A stretch of DNA of 64,000 nt from CBDBJK01 sp965206395 (GCA_965206395.1 CBDBJK010000008.1:1-64000); one strand, 5' to 3'; counted from the first letter of the stretch, positions 1-9,400 are shown. Program-made: numbers and translations. The notes: generated from the letters alone by a model not told the origin.

Positions 1-269
1 GAACGTTGCTGGTATTCCAACTGGTCTTCATAAGACGATTATGCTCAATGACGAGGAGTCGCACATGACGTAAATTACCTACACCCATACCTATTTCTAT
101 GGGCGATGACTATTGAGGAACTGCGATAGCGAGTAGGTAATTTCCAGAGGTAAATGGTCGTTCCTAGCGGAGGAGCTGAGACGGAAGGGCCTCTATAAGG
201 CCCTAGGGATACAATTACTAAATGGGGAATATCATACAGTCAGTTCAGAGGCAGGCGTATAAGTTGAGA
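1..269. other. Intergenic window edge with two inverted repeats
   Basis: No gene is supported here. An 11-bp inverted repeat (AAATTACCTAC at 72-82, GTAGGTAATTT at 133-143) and a 6-bp hairpin (AGGGCC/GGCCCT at 186-204) are present. Neither is followed by a T-run on either strand, so they are not good terminators. Confidence 0.4.
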
Positions 270-1472
270 TCACACTAGCCCCTGGCGAGTGGCATAAGTA
301 GATGCCTCGGCTCGATTGACGGCCGCTGTCTTGTTGAAGATACTGCGAACGTGGTTGTTGACAGTCCTGTGACTGATGACCAGTTCAAGAGCGATCTCAC
401 GATCAGTCATGCCATTCGCAATGAGCCGAAGTACCCCGACTTCCCGTTCGGTCAGGCCGTCAGGGTAGGCAAAAGCCTTAGTTGGACGTGTCTTGGCCCG
501 CTCCATTAGACTGATTACCTTTTCCATAAGCGGTCGCATACCCAGTTCGCTGGAGATGGACAGAGCCTCTTCAAGCAGAGATATGGCCCGATTATGATCT
601 CCTGACCCATTGCGCCGCACCAGTGAGTCGGCATACCCATAGGCAGTCCACGCACTCTCCGGAGGATAGCCTGCCTGGCGACAGAAATTCAGATCATCCT
701 CGAAGTGGACTATCGAATCGTCTAACTTGTTCATGGTCAGGCACAACAAACCAAGCACATGGTCGACACGCCCCCAAGCTTGGCAAATGAAGATCCCTCG
801 ATTAGGCAGTAAAGTGGCATAAAGTGTTTCGGCTGAGTCTCTATCATCTTGTTGGAACGCTATCAATGCCAGGCCGATTCTGGCAAGAGTGGCGGCAACA
901 GGAGTTGCGAACGGCGATGACAGCACGATATCCGCGGATGCCTCGGCGATGTCGAATCGGCTTATGTCTACGGAGATATATGAAGTCGATGCTATGGTCA
1001 ATACGATACATGAGTGCTCTAAGTTAGGCCCAATGGCAGACTGCCGTACGGTCTGAAGTAGTTGCCCTAGAAGGGACTCTGTTTGATCGAAATGGCCTAG
1101 CTCGCACTCCTGTATAGTCAGGTCGTGCAATAGACGTACGTCGCCTGGGCCGAGCTCTAATCCATGCTTGTAATGCTCACAGGCTGCATTTAGATTGCCT
1201 TCAAGTCGAGATACTATTCCCTGACAGTAACGCGTCGTAGTTAGAGCAAAGTAGTGCTGCGATTTATCTGCGGTAATAATCATAGGGTCCAAATGAAATC
1301 GCAAATTACCAGACCTGCCAATTGATATTGAGGCGAGAGTAGCAAGAAAATGTCCGAGGAAGTCTGAATTTATGTCATAACCGCTAGTACCGGCCAGCCT
1401 GATAACATCTTGTGCGACATCCAGACTTTCTCGATAATGAAGCTGGAGCGCCTCAACAACAGCCATGTAACC
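270..1472 (-). pseudogene. 3' half of LAL-type LuxR regulator, separated by IS630 copy 1
   Basis: This is the C-terminal part of a large ATP-binding LuxR-family (LAL/MalT-like) transcription regulator. About 330 residues of helical, TPR-like sequence lead to a LuxR-type helix-turn-helix at the extreme C-terminus (LTEREVGVLRLIANG, MTDREIA, SHRTVNNHVRSIF), the normal position in this family. The frame is open right up to the insertion. The first ATG (1466) has no Shine-Dalgarno sequence, so this piece is probably not translated alone. Removing the IS and one copy of its TA duplication joins it in frame to the ATPase half at 2712-4568. The restored protein is 1019 residues, a usual LAL length. 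The effector and targets are unknown. Confidence 0.85.
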
Positions 1473-1479
1473 TAGTGGT

Positions 1480-2118
1480 TCAACGTTTTTGTATTGATGG
1501 GTAGAGTGACTTTAGCTTGATGCGCGCATCCTCGGTAGTGAAGCGCCAATCCACTCGTATCACATCCCGGTTGCGTTGATTCTGCCAAGCATTGACCTCG
1601 CCGCGCAGGATGTCTTGATTGGCAATCCGTCGGTCCAGGCACTGTCGAGCCAGCACACCGATCTCTATCTCCGCCATATTCAACCAACTCCCGTGTTTGG
1701 GAGTGTAGTGTATCTCCAGTCGCTCAGCTATACGCCTCGCCTCAGCAGGCTCGAATGCCTCGTATAGCGAGGACAGCTTGTGAGTGTTGAGATTGTCCAT
1801 TACCAGCACGATCCGGTCTCTGTCAGGGTAGTCCTCGTCGACCAGTTTCTTTATCACATGCGCCCAGTCCACCTTCGTGCGACGCTCTCTGACCTCGACT
1901 CGGCGCCATCCGTCCAACGGTGCAAACAGCATGAACAGGCTGCTCACTCCATTGCGCTCGTATTCGTAGTCGTATGCCGCCGATAAGCCGGGCGCTGCGG
2001 GACGCGGCACTCGCGTCTCCTTGACTTGCTGTTTGCTCGTCTCATCCATGCACACCAGAACCTCATTCCCATCGTACGGCCGTTGGTAGACCTCCAGTAC
2101 GTCTTCCATCGCGCACAC
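1480..2118 (-). CDS. IS630 transposase orfB (DDE catalytic part), copy 1
   Basis: Catalytic half of the IS630 transposase. The three acidic motifs are present: CMDETS, VLVMDNLNTHK and PKHGSWLNMAEIEIG. The coordinates begin at the first ATG, but this frame is open upstream to the A9 run near 2189 and encodes conserved IS630 sequence there. Normal expression is therefore expected as a slippage or frameshift fusion with orfA. Confidence 0.85.
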   Translation of the reverse strand: MCAMEDVLEVYQRPYDGNEVLVCMDETSKQQVKETRVPRPAAPGLSAAYDYEYERNGVSSLFMLFAPLDGWRRVEVRERRTKVDWAHVIKKLVDEDYPDRDRIVLVMDNLNTHKLSSLYEAFEPAEARRIAERLEIHYTPKHGSWLNMAEIEIGVLARQCLDRRIANQDILRGEVNAWQNQRNRDVIRVDWRFTTEDARIKLKSLYPSIQKR

Positions 2119-2626
2119 AAACTCCGCGCTCTGACCGGGCGGGATGCACCAACTCTGCTTCAGCCACGGCTTCAGTTCGTTTTTTTTTAAGCGCCTGGCG
2201 AACCGTCTCGGTGCTAATGGTCCCGACTATCTCACACTCGACCAACTGGTCAGCCAACAGCTTCAGGGTCCAACTGGCACGCCCCTCCGGCGGTTCCCCG
2301 CAGGCCATCGCTATCAACCGTGCTTCACCTTCGCCGTCCAGTCTCTTTTGACGCCGACGCAGTTGCTTTTTGCGATTCAGCGCAGACTCGACCCCCTCCT
2401 CCACACAGCGCTTGCGTATTCGCTCGACCGTTGACTGTCCCACACCGAGCGCGCTGGTGATGTCCGCGTCCTTCATTCCCCCGTCCGAGCGTGACTCATC
2501 GCTCATCAGCAGAATGCGCGCATGGGTCTGTTTGTACGCCGCAGCCCGACCGCGTGAGACCAAGGCGTTGAGTTCCTGTTGTTCGTCGGTAGTCAGTCTG
2601 ATACGGTACTTCTTGGTAGACATCAT
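2063..2626 (-). CDS. IS630 transposase orfA (DNA-binding part), copy 1
   Basis: N-terminal half of the IS630-family DDE transposase. The start at 2626 (MMSTKKYRI) is chosen because GGAGG lies just upstream (GAGGAGGAACC before ATG). A helix-turn-helix is visible in DADITSALGVGQSTVERIRK, followed by a basic segment. The frame runs through nine A residues (2181-2189 on the plus strand as T9) and then into nonsense sequence. With eight or eleven A residues, or a +1 ribosomal shift, it would join the catalytic half, reading NELKPWLKQSWCIPPGQ. The A9 run is the same in all four copies, so it is a feature of the element. Confidence 0.85.
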   Translation of the reverse strand: MMSTKKYRIRLTTDEQQELNALVSRGRAAAYKQTHARILLMSDESRSDGGMKDADITSALGVGQSTVERIRKRCVEEGVESALNRKKQLRRRQKRLDGEGEARLIAMACGEPPEGRASWTLKLLADQLVECEIVGTISTETVRQALKKKRTEAVAEAELVHPARSERGVCVRDGRRTGGLPTAVRWE

Positions 2627-2711
2627 GGTTCCTCCTCGGTTCAACGTTACGATTGAACCCCCAAGAGGAACAATGACTATCATGGTATTCATTTCAATGA
2701 TGTTGGACCAC

Positions 2712-4568
2712 TAGTATCTGACGCTCCAGTGCCAGGTCACTTCCACATTGTGCGATGACAAGGGCATGCCTGAGGGCTTCCATTGCATTTTCGTATTCGT
2801 TTTTCTCAAGTTGCAATATTCTGCCATAGCGCGCTAGAAGACGCCCTGCCCTCTGGGAATCCGGTTCAACTAGAGTCAAGGCTCTGGCAATGAGATCGCT
2901 CTCACCTGAATTGCCCCAAATCGTAGCGAATGGAAACTCGGCGATGTCCAGGGCCTGGGACACTTCTCCTATTTCAACAGATAGTTCGAAAGCGGCTCTT
3001 ACTGCATCCACAACCTCTTGAAGCTGATGGTATTCCAGTGTGGCCGACTTCGCTATTGCCAGCGCAAACAGAAGCCTTGCCTTCTCAGCATCATCTGGCT
3101 GGCCTTCTTTAGCTGCCAACGCCCTTTCGATGTGGATCAGTCCTTCCTCATAAGCGTAAGAATCCAGGGCATGCTCACTCGCCAACAGCGAATAACGCAC
3201 AAGTTTCTCAGTGCCTATGACGTTTTGCGCTTCAGCGAAATGGTACGCAAGCTCGGCAGCATGGGCCTTGACGTTAGCTTCATAAGAAGTTTCCAGTGCC
3301 TCGCCAACTTCAGCATGAGCACGTGCTCTGCGACTTGAAGACAACTCCTCATAAATCGCATTCCGTATCAGGGCATGACTGAACTGGTAACGTTCCGTAG
3401 TTCCTTGAGCATCATCCATCACTCGAGCTACTAAAGCCTCGTCTATCGCATCTAACAATTGGACTTCACTCATATCAACGATAACAGCCTTCAATTGATT
3501 GAAATCGAACTCCCTACCGATCACTGAGGCCATGGTTAGCATTTGATTACACTGCTCTGACAGTATGCCCACACGATGCCTGATTACTTCACGAACACCT
3601 TCAGGAATTCCTAGATCCAGGGAGAAGCCGGTCCCTTCTCTGTTCTCTTGAAATTTGTCTTGCAGGAGCCTGATTACTTCATTCATGAAAAACGGGTTGC
3701 CCTCAGTTCGGGCGTATATCGCCTCTGCGAGTTCCTGGGAAAGCTGTGTATTATAAGCCGCCTCAACAAAATGCTCGATATCCTCATAACTGAGGCCTCC
3801 GAGTGGCACTCTTTGGAACGCTTCCACTCGGGACAATTGGGCTAGTGTCTCATAGAAAGGATGCTGTTGTGACAGCCCCGAGTCTCGATAGGTGCTGACA
3901 ATAAGCATGCTGCTATCACTGAGTTCTCGCGACATGAACTCCAACAGCAGCAGTGATGATTTGTCTGCCCAATGTAGGTCGTCCAGCATAACAAAAATTG
4001 GATGGTTCTGAGAAACTCGTTTCAGGAATGTTGTGATGGAGTCGAATAAGCGGAAACGAGCGGATTCAGGGCTATCCAGGGTAGGAGGCAACTCAAGGCC
4101 GGGCAGCTTGTCACGAAGCTCAGGGACTATCTCAGATATGGTCCCTGCGCCAGGCCCCATCTCTGTGCGCAGTTGCTCTGAATCCTTTTGCTGTACATAG
4201 GATCGAATGGTCTGCACCCAAGGCCAGTAGGGAGGAGCGCCTTCTCCTTCGTAGCAGCGGCCCCACAAAACCTGAACACCACGCTGCTCAGCTATGGCAG
4301 CGAGTTCTCTTGCCGTGCGGGTCTTGCCGATACCTGGTTCACCAACAAGCATGACTAGCCGTCCATGGCCTGCCCTTGCATGTTCAAGGGCAGCCTCAAG
4401 CACACCCATCTCTCGCTCGCGGCCCACAAAGTCAGAGCTAACAGGTTTACTGAGGAGTTTTGTCTCAGTAGCATGGGTAAGTGGCAGAAGCGTAGCGAAT
4501 TTGGCGCTGCAGCTATTACAGAAGCTTGAGTTTTCTGGGTTACCGCGCCCACAGTTTGGACAGTTCAT
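2712..4568 (-). pseudogene. 5' half of LAL-type LuxR regulator (zinc ribbon + AAA ATPase)
   Basis: N-terminal part of the interrupted LAL regulator. The start at 4568 is preferred over upstream codons because GGGAGG sits 8-9 bases ahead of it. The protein begins with a zinc ribbon (CPNCGRGN...CNSC), then an ATPase domain with Walker A GEPGIGKTRT and Walker B FVMLDDLHWAD, then a winged-helix and helical-repeat region. The last native codon is Leu (CTA, 2714-2712); beyond it the frame adds five IS-derived residues and stops. A truncated product lacking the HTH might still be made, but it could not act as the original regulator. Confidence 0.88.
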
Positions 4569-4830
4569 TGAGGCTGCCTCCCTCACTAATGCGGCGAGTT
4601 TAGCAAGGGTTTGTAGCAACGTCAATTAGCTATCGAACTCATGATGAGGGTTTCAAGAGGTAAATTTGCTAAACCCGTGTAAAGCGGACAGGGGCGGGAA
4701 GCCAATTATAGGGACGCAAGCGTCACGCCGATAAAAGCACCTTAAAGCGTTATTCAGTGTGTAATTCGATCCTCGATCTCAAAGCTCTCACCTGTTCAGA
4801 AACTTGCGCCAAGGGGTACTGGAAACCTTA
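4569..4830. other. Upstream region of the interrupted regulator
   Basis: No coding sequence is supported. The 5' region of the LAL gene lies here. I could not pick a convincing sigma-70 promoter. Confidence 0.3.
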
Positions 4831-4920
4831 GAGGCTGTCTGAAAAGTTCAGATATGAGCGAGTCGCCTGAGCATCAAGCGTGTCATGGCGATGTATATCA
4901 TGGCTTCGCTGCTAACAGAG
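4831..4920 (-). pseudogene. IS5-family transposase C-terminal remnant
   Basis: On the minus strand this reads SSEAMIYIAMTRLMLRRLA followed by a stop. That is the typical C-terminal signature of one group of IS5-family transposases. The plus-strand sequence GAGGCTGTCTGAAAAG at its end looks like the terminal repeat of such an element. Only about 25 codons survive. A similar but different remnant is at 38067-38255. Confidence 0.65.
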
Positions 4921-5048
4921 TATTACCACAGCGGTGGGTTTCCAGATTTGCATAGACTCTGAGGTGGTACCCAAAAACTAGACAACTGGCTAAGAGAGAG
5001 TCCAGCTCCTAAAATAACCGGCAACTAACCGACGTGAAGGAGCAGGAC

Positions 5049-5333
5049 ATGAAGCAGACGAGGAATAAGCACAGTCCGGCGTTCAAGGCCAAGGTGGCCC
5101 TGGCCGCCCTTGCGGGGGAAGGGACCATCGCCCAGCTGGCCAGCCGATTTGAGGTCCATCCCAGTCAGATTCACGCCTGGAAAAGGGCCCTGGTGGAAGG
5201 AGCCCCGGAGCTATTTGCCACCAATCAGAAATCCCAGGAGAAAGCCAAGGAAGCTCAGATTAACCACCTCTACCGGCACATCGGCCAGCTGAAGGTGGAA
5301 CGCGATTTTTTGTCGGAAAGGTCCGGTCTATGA
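5049..5333 (+). CDS. IS3-family transposase orfA
   Basis: Helix-turn-helix protein of the IS3 family, 94 residues. The start at 5049 has AAGGAG six bases upstream. The N-terminus KHSPAFKAKVALAAL and the HTH region IAQLASRFEVHPSQIHAWK are typical, and a leucine-zipper-like segment follows (EAQINHLYRHIGQLKVERDF). Its stop overlaps the orfB start (ATGA), so orfB may be made by coupling or by frameshifting into an OrfAB fusion. Confidence 0.9.
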   Translation: MKQTRNKHSPAFKAKVALAALAGEGTIAQLASRFEVHPSQIHAWKRALVEGAPELFATNQKSQEKAKEAQINHLYRHIGQLKVERDFLSERSGL

Positions 5334-6265
5334 GTCGCAGCATACGGCGAGCCATGATAGACCGAGACCACCCGCAGCTGTCTTTGGTGCGTCAATGTAT
5401 CCTGCTGGACGTCAGCCGGGCCTCGGTGTACTACCGGCCGGTACCGACCAGGGCAGAAGACCTGGAGTTGATGACCCTGATGGACCGTCAGTATTTGAAG
5501 ACCCCCTTCTACGGCTCCAGGAAGATGAAGGCCTGGCTGCTGCAACAGGGCTATCTGGTGAGCCGAAAAAGGGTTCGAAGGCTGATGCGGTTGATGGGTC
5601 TGGAAGCCATCTACCGGCGTCCCAACACCAGCAAACCAGCGCCGGGACACCGGATCTTTCCCTATCTGCTGAAGGGAGTGGAGGTTAATCGGGTCGACCA
5701 GGTCTGGGCCGCGGACATCACCTACATCCCCATGGCGAAGGGCTTCCTGTACCTGGTGGCCATCATGGACTGGCACAGCCGGCACGTGCTGGCCTGGAAG
5801 CTCTCCAACACCATGGACACCAGCTTCTGCGTGGCGGCGTTGGAGGAAGCCCTGGGTAAGGGACGACCGGAGATATTCAACACCGACCAGGGGAGTCAGT
5901 TCACCAGTGAGGCCTTTACCCAGACGTTGCAGGAGCAGAGGGTCCAGGTCAGCATGGATGGTAAGGGTAGGTACCTGGACAACATCTTCGTGGAGCGGCT
6001 GTGGCGGAGCATCAAGTACGAGGAGGTGTATCTGAAAGCTTACCAGACCGTCGCCGAGGCCCGAACTGGGATCAATGCCTACCTGGAGTTCTACAACCGG
6101 CAGAGGCCTCACCAGGCTTTGGGCTACCGGACCCCAGCAGAGGTGTACCAACATGGCCAGGAAGAAAGGGGAGCAGCAGCTGAAGAAGCAGGGCTGCCAT
6201 CGGGCTTGGTGAAACCTAGCGCAGGGGTGGGAGACTCTCTTAATTTAGCCCTCGTGCTGTCTTAA
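5330..6265 (+). CDS. IS3-family transposase orfB (integrase core)
   Basis: Catalytic subunit, 311 residues. The DDE residues are visible in AADITYIPM, FNTDQGSQFTS and IFVERLWRSIKYEEV, with the usual N-terminal block SRASVYYRP and GSRKMKAWL and a C-terminal FYNRQRPHQALGYRTPAEVY. The frame is intact, so the element may be active. The tail after the last motif is somewhat long and low in complexity (EERGAAAEEAG). Confidence 0.92.
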   Translation: MSRSIRRAMIDRDHPQLSLVRQCILLDVSRASVYYRPVPTRAEDLELMTLMDRQYLKTPFYGSRKMKAWLLQQGYLVSRKRVRRLMRLMGLEAIYRRPNTSKPAPGHRIFPYLLKGVEVNRVDQVWAADITYIPMAKGFLYLVAIMDWHSRHVLAWKLSNTMDTSFCVAALEEALGKGRPEIFNTDQGSQFTSEAFTQTLQEQRVQVSMDGKGRYLDNIFVERLWRSIKYEEVYLKAYQTVAEARTGINAYLEFYNRQRPHQALGYRTPAEVYQHGQEERGAAAEEAGLPSGLVKPSAGVGDSLNLALVLS

Positions 6266-6352
6266 TAATGGGGTCCACCTTACTCACCCCCTTTTATTCC
6301 AGCAACCTCTCTAGCGAACGATCAGATTTGATACTCTCCTCGTTCAGTAGGT

Positions 6353-6500
6353 CGGACGGGGAGGCGGGGGAGGCCCCGGATCACTCATACCCTACCAACA
6401 GCTGAACAGGCCTGCAGGCGGAAAGCAAGGCGCGCAGCCAGATTTACAAGATCTAATGGATTTGCTCATTCGGCGTAGTTCGCTTGGCTTGGGCATCCAC
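6353..6500 (+). repeat. Copy 1 of a repeat shared with 63830-63985 (inverted)
   Basis: This sequence matches the complement of 63830-63985 over about 140 bp; the core encoding GPGSLIPYQQLNRPA is nearly identical at the DNA level. In the plus frame it reads like the end of a protein but lacks a start and is not bounded by a gene here. It is probably the 3' fragment of a mobile or duplicated gene. Confidence 0.6.
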
Positions 6501-6532
6501 CAACGCCAGGTTTCTCGTGTTTGAAATAAATA

Positions 6533-6551
6533 AGGGGGTCTTTACACCCCT
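6533..6551 (-). terminator. Possible rho-independent terminator
   Basis: On the minus strand the hairpin AGGGG/CCCCT is followed by TTATTTATTTC. It lies about 180 bp downstream of the dipeptidase stop and could end the operon at 6730-8925. Confidence 0.35.
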
Positions 6552-6566
6552 TTCTTGTGCTTATGC

Positions 6567-6722
6567 ATGCATTTTGGCCCGGATGAGCAGGTGGCAGAAG
6601 ACGTACGGGCATATGATGCGACGGGTGTGACGCACCTGTTCCTTGGTTTGGGAGCCAATGGATTGAACGAGAGCCTTGACCGGATGGAGCAGTTCATGAG
6701 CAGTGTTGCCTCCTTAGCCTAA
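6567..6722 (+). pseudogene. C-terminal fragment of a luciferase-like (LLM) oxidoreductase
   Basis: A 51-codon frame reads PDEQVAEDVRAYDATGVTHL, then FLGLGANGLNESLDRMEQF, and stops. This is the usual C-terminal pattern of LLM-class flavin-dependent oxidoreductases, whose full length is about 300-350 residues. The rest of the gene is missing; upstream are repeats and the IS3 element. It converges on the dipeptidase gene with only seven bases between. Confidence 0.6.
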
Positions 6723-6729
6723 TGACTGG

Positions 6730-7764
6730 TCAGTCGTTCCATACCTCTCGAAAAAGCCGGAGCCAGTTGCTCCCCAAGACTTTTGCAACGTCTTCGGCTT
6801 TGTAGCCACGCCTCATCAAGGCCTCGGCTACTTTGGGCAACTTGTCTGGCGTTTCTAGGCCCACAGGATAGGGTTTCTGCCCCGCCAAATTGTCAGGCGT
6901 GGATGTGTGGTATGCGATGGCTTTGAGCGGGAAGCTCGTTCCCTGCTGAGAGTTAATGTATCTCCAGAAAGACTCTGTCTGGTCTTGAGTAAAGTCTGTT
7001 CCTATTCCCACGTGGTCAATTCCGACGCTTTCCACCATGCCGTCTATAACGTCAATATAGTCTTCCAGCGTCGCCTTCTCTCCTTCACGCATCAAGCCCG
7101 TGATACACGTGGCCCCGATAACGCCGCCTTTTTCTGCCAGGAACCTGACTGCCTCCGGAGTCTTGTTTCGAGGGACGTCATAGTATGATTTTAGGTTGGC
7201 GTGTGTGATTGCTACAGGCTTTTCCGACAATTCGATGGTGTCCATCGTAGTCTGCACACCTACGTGAGAGAGATCAATCAGTATGCCCAGGCGGTTCATT
7301 TCCCTGACGGCATCTACACCAAAATTGGTCAGTCCGTAGTCGGAGCGCTCATAGCATCCACTGCCGAGTAGGTTCCCTTCATGATACGTGACTTGAATAA
7401 TTCGTACGCCCAGACCGTAGAACAGGGCCAGACGGTCCAGGTTGTTCTCGATGGGAGAGGCGTTTTGAAAGCCTAAGATAACCCCTACCTTGCCATCCTT
7501 CTTGGCTTGCAAGATGTCGTCAACAGTCCTGATCTGAGTCAACACGTCGGCGTCCTTTCTGAACCTGGGCATCCAGGCCGATATGTTGTCCATGGCCTCG
7601 CCGAAGTTCTCCCATGTAGCAACGGTGGCATTGAAAGCCGTCACTCCACCAGCATACAGGCTCTTGTAAACGGCTGAACTGTCCCAGTTGCTAACGTTCA
7701 GACCGTCTATAACGACTTCTCGTTCGTAAAGCTGTCTTGCTGCTTCATCAATCTGAGTTGTCAT
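6730..7764 (-). CDS. Peptidase M19 (membrane dipeptidase)-like protein with altered metal site
   Basis: A 344-residue TIM-barrel protein of the renal dipeptidase (M19) family. Family features include DGLNVSNWD at the N-terminus, GVILGFQNASPIENN, LIDLSHVG, AITHAN and HVGIGTDF. In classical M19 enzymes the first motif is H-x-D and the bridging ligand is Glu; here they read L-N-V and Gln. The His residues in SHVG and THAN and the Asp in GTDF remain. It may therefore bind one metal or have a different reaction. I recall similar variants in other bacteria, so this is probably a subfamily trait, not decay. The start lies six bases after the stop of the FAD oxidoreductase gene, so the two are co-transcribed. 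Confidence 0.85.
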   Translation of the reverse strand: MTTQIDEAARQLYEREVVIDGLNVSNWDSSAVYKSLYAGGVTAFNATVATWENFGEAMDNISAWMPRFRKDADVLTQIRTVDDILQAKKDGKVGVILGFQNASPIENNLDRLALFYGLGVRIIQVTYHEGNLLGSGCYERSDYGLTNFGVDAVREMNRLGILIDLSHVGVQTTMDTIELSEKPVAITHANLKSYYDVPRNKTPEAVRFLAEKGGVIGATCITGLMREGEKATLEDYIDVIDGMVESVGIDHVGIGTDFTQDQTESFWRYINSQQGTSFPLKAIAYHTSTPDNLAGQKPYPVGLETPDKLPKVAEALMRRGYKAEDVAKVLGSNWLRLFREVWND

Positions 7765-7770
7765 ATGTGC

Positions 7771-8925
7771 TCACTCCTTGGTCTGTTCTGCCGTCTGGAA
7801 CCGGCCACTTATCTTGAAAAAATCGCCACAGGGATTCGGTTTGTCCTCCAACGCGTCGGCGATTACCTCGCCTATAGCCCCACCGAATTTGAACCCGTGA
7901 CCACTTCCTCCGCCCGCCACCAATATCCGCCCTGAGTCCGGCACCCAGTCTATTACGAAATGGCCATCCGGTGTATTCGTGTACAGGCAGGCGCGAGCGC
8001 CGACCATTTGGCCCTTTGCCAACTCCGGCATCCGGTCTGCCACGAACCCTTTTACGGACTCTATAAAATCAGGCGTGGCATCCCGTTCCACGTCCGGGTC
8101 CACAGCATCGCCGTGTAAGTCCATAGCAATCTTTACGGTTCCGTCGCTCAGAAGCGGGAAGCCATACCAGCCCTCCTCTACCGGGTGGATGGACCAAGCG
8201 GGCATGGCCCCGTGCTCAAAGATACGGGGATTTTCCGGCCTGAAGAAGGCCATCTGCTGCTGGGTAATCATAAGACCCATTCCGATTTCAGGCACAAGTC
8301 TGCCCATCCAGGGGCCGGCGGCGACAACTATCCGATCAAACGCAATCGAATCCTTGTCTAGTCTAACCTCGGCCTTACCAGGAGCCTCTTGCAAGTCCAG
8401 AACGCGAGCGTTTTCCCTTACCTGCACGCCTTCCTTCCGCGCGAGGTCAGTAAGGTCGGATACCGCCTGACCGCTATCCAGGTAGCCGGCCCATGCGTCG
8501 TACACAAAGCAGGCTTCGGCCTCCCGGAAGACGAACTGGGGGAACCGCTCGCGGGCCTGACTCAGCGAAAGTAGCTCCATCTCTTTACGCCGGTCTTTCA
8601 GGTACATGACGCTTTCGTAGCCACCAGTACCAGGCTCGAACTCTGAGCCTCGATACTCGGTAAGACCGCCTACCTGGTAGTAAATAGACTTGCTCATGTG
8701 CTCGTGCCACTCTCTCCACTTTCGGGAAGCCCGTTCTACCAGCTCAATGTAGGGGCCACCTGGAAAGTAATTGACACGCCGTATGGCTTTGGCGACGTCT
8801 GTAGAGCTGGCCCGTTCATTGGGCACATTCCCTTGATCGAATACCGTGACGTTATGCTCCCGGCTTCGAAGCTCAACTGCGGCCGCCATGCCGAATATAC
8901 CTGCGCCTACTATGCCTATGTTCAT
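7771..8925 (-). CDS. FAD-dependent oxidoreductase (sarcosine oxidase/DAO-like)
   Basis: A 384-residue DAO-superfamily flavoprotein. The N-terminal dinucleotide-binding motif is IGIVGAGIFGMAAAVELRSR, ending in the acidic residue of VTVFDQ. A C-terminal block VAGGGSGHGFKFGGAIGE is typical of monomeric sarcosine oxidase and N-methyltryptophan oxidase relatives. ATG 8925 is chosen because AGGAAGGA precedes it; an upstream in-frame start at 8958 lacks a site. It likely oxidises a secondary or tertiary amine or amino acid, giving aldehyde and hydrogen peroxide, but the substrate is not readable. A conserved promoter module lies at 8982-9107. It is first in an operon with the M19 protein. Confidence 0.88.
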   Translation of the reverse strand: MNIGIVGAGIFGMAAAVELRSREHNVTVFDQGNVPNERASSTDVAKAIRRVNYFPGGPYIELVERASRKWREWHEHMSKSIYYQVGGLTEYRGSEFEPGTGGYESVMYLKDRRKEMELLSLSQARERFPQFVFREAEACFVYDAWAGYLDSGQAVSDLTDLARKEGVQVRENARVLDLQEAPGKAEVRLDKDSIAFDRIVVAAGPWMGRLVPEIGMGLMITQQQMAFFRPENPRIFEHGAMPAWSIHPVEEGWYGFPLLSDGTVKIAMDLHGDAVDPDVERDATPDFIESVKGFVADRMPELAKGQMVGARACLYTNTPDGHFVIDWVPDSGRILVAGGGSGHGFKFGGAIGEVIADALEDKPNPCGDFFKISGRFQTAEQTKE

Positions 8926-8981
8926 GTCGTGTTCCTTCCTGTAGGAGTGTATCGGCAATCCCCCCTGTGGTTGCCCCTTAG

Positions 8982-9107
8982 CCGATACTTCCCTAGATGG
9001 AACCCAGTGCTTTCATAAACGAACTATACTGGGATGGCAAAACTGTACGACCAATCCCTGATGTTGTCAATTGACATCTAAAATGCTCCATTTAGCTTTA
9101 TAGCCCG
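8982..9107 (-). promoter_or_regulatory. Promoter module copy A, upstream of FAD oxidoreductase
   Basis: On the minus strand, TTGACA (9070-9065) and TACAGT (9047-9042) are separated by 17 bases whose sequence ACATCAGGGATTGGTCG is shared with other copies. The downstream part (GCCATCCC, and CCATCTAGGGAAGTATCGG next to the gene) is also conserved. It should start transcripts about 110 bases before the start codon. Confidence 0.75.
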
Positions 9108-9400
9108 CTTTAACCAGATAACCATTACTCAGGGAAGGAGAAACGAGATCGCACAGCAGACCGGCAGTGGTGTAGGAGCACAAGGGTCAGGTATGTGCAT
9201 CGGGTTGCTATAACCCTGCTCATAGGTTCACCAGGAGGCCCTTTTGCAAAAATCAGTTTGTCACGGGCCTATATATATATGTGGAAAAACAGACCTTCGT
9301 AAGGAAGGACTCCTGCCTTACGGCATATCCGCCGCATGAAATACTGCGCCCATATTTATTCCGATGTCGTGCGCACAAATAATGTTCCGGCGAAGCCGAC
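9108..9400. other. Intergenic, no gene seen
   Basis: Between the promoter module and the end of the glutaredoxin-DinB gene. It contains a short TA repeat near 9270-9281. No clear terminator or coding frame is visible. Confidence 0.3.

Larger units (their letters stand above)
1475..2711 (-). mobile_element. IS630-family insertion sequence, copy 1 (1237 bp)
   Basis: Comparing the four copies in this window fixes the ends. Terminal inverted repeats begin GTGGTTCAAC on the left and GTGGTCCAAC (complement of the right end). TA is duplicated on both sides (1473-1474, 2712-2713) and the target is CTAG, as known for IS630. The element carries a two-frame transposase. It splits the LAL regulator gene. 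It differs from the other copies by only single bases (and from copy 4 also by a 12-bp duplication), so insertion is recent. Confidence 0.95.
4962..6280 (+). mobile_element. IS3-family insertion sequence
   Basis: Two overlapping transposase frames are bounded by imperfect inverted ends: AGGTGGTACCCA on the left and AGGTGGACCCCA as the complement of the right. The ends contain the TGG...CCA termini common in IS3 elements. Length is about 1.3 kb. I could not find a clean 3-5 bp target duplication, so the exact limits are uncertain by a few bases. Confidence 0.8.

Noticed and set aside
186..204. Terminator for the LuxR-like gene
   Set aside because: The hairpin has no following T-run on the minus strand and is 66 bp or more past the stop.
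2181..2189. A9 run as a sequencing error breaking the IS630 transposase
   Set aside because: The same run length occurs in all four copies, so it is a property of the element.
4962..6280. A defined target-site duplication for the IS3 element
   Set aside because: No identical 3-5 bp flanks could be found at the inverted-repeat borders.
9265..9285. TA repeat as a regulatory site
   Set aside because: Only a short TATATATATA run with no positional relation to a start codon.
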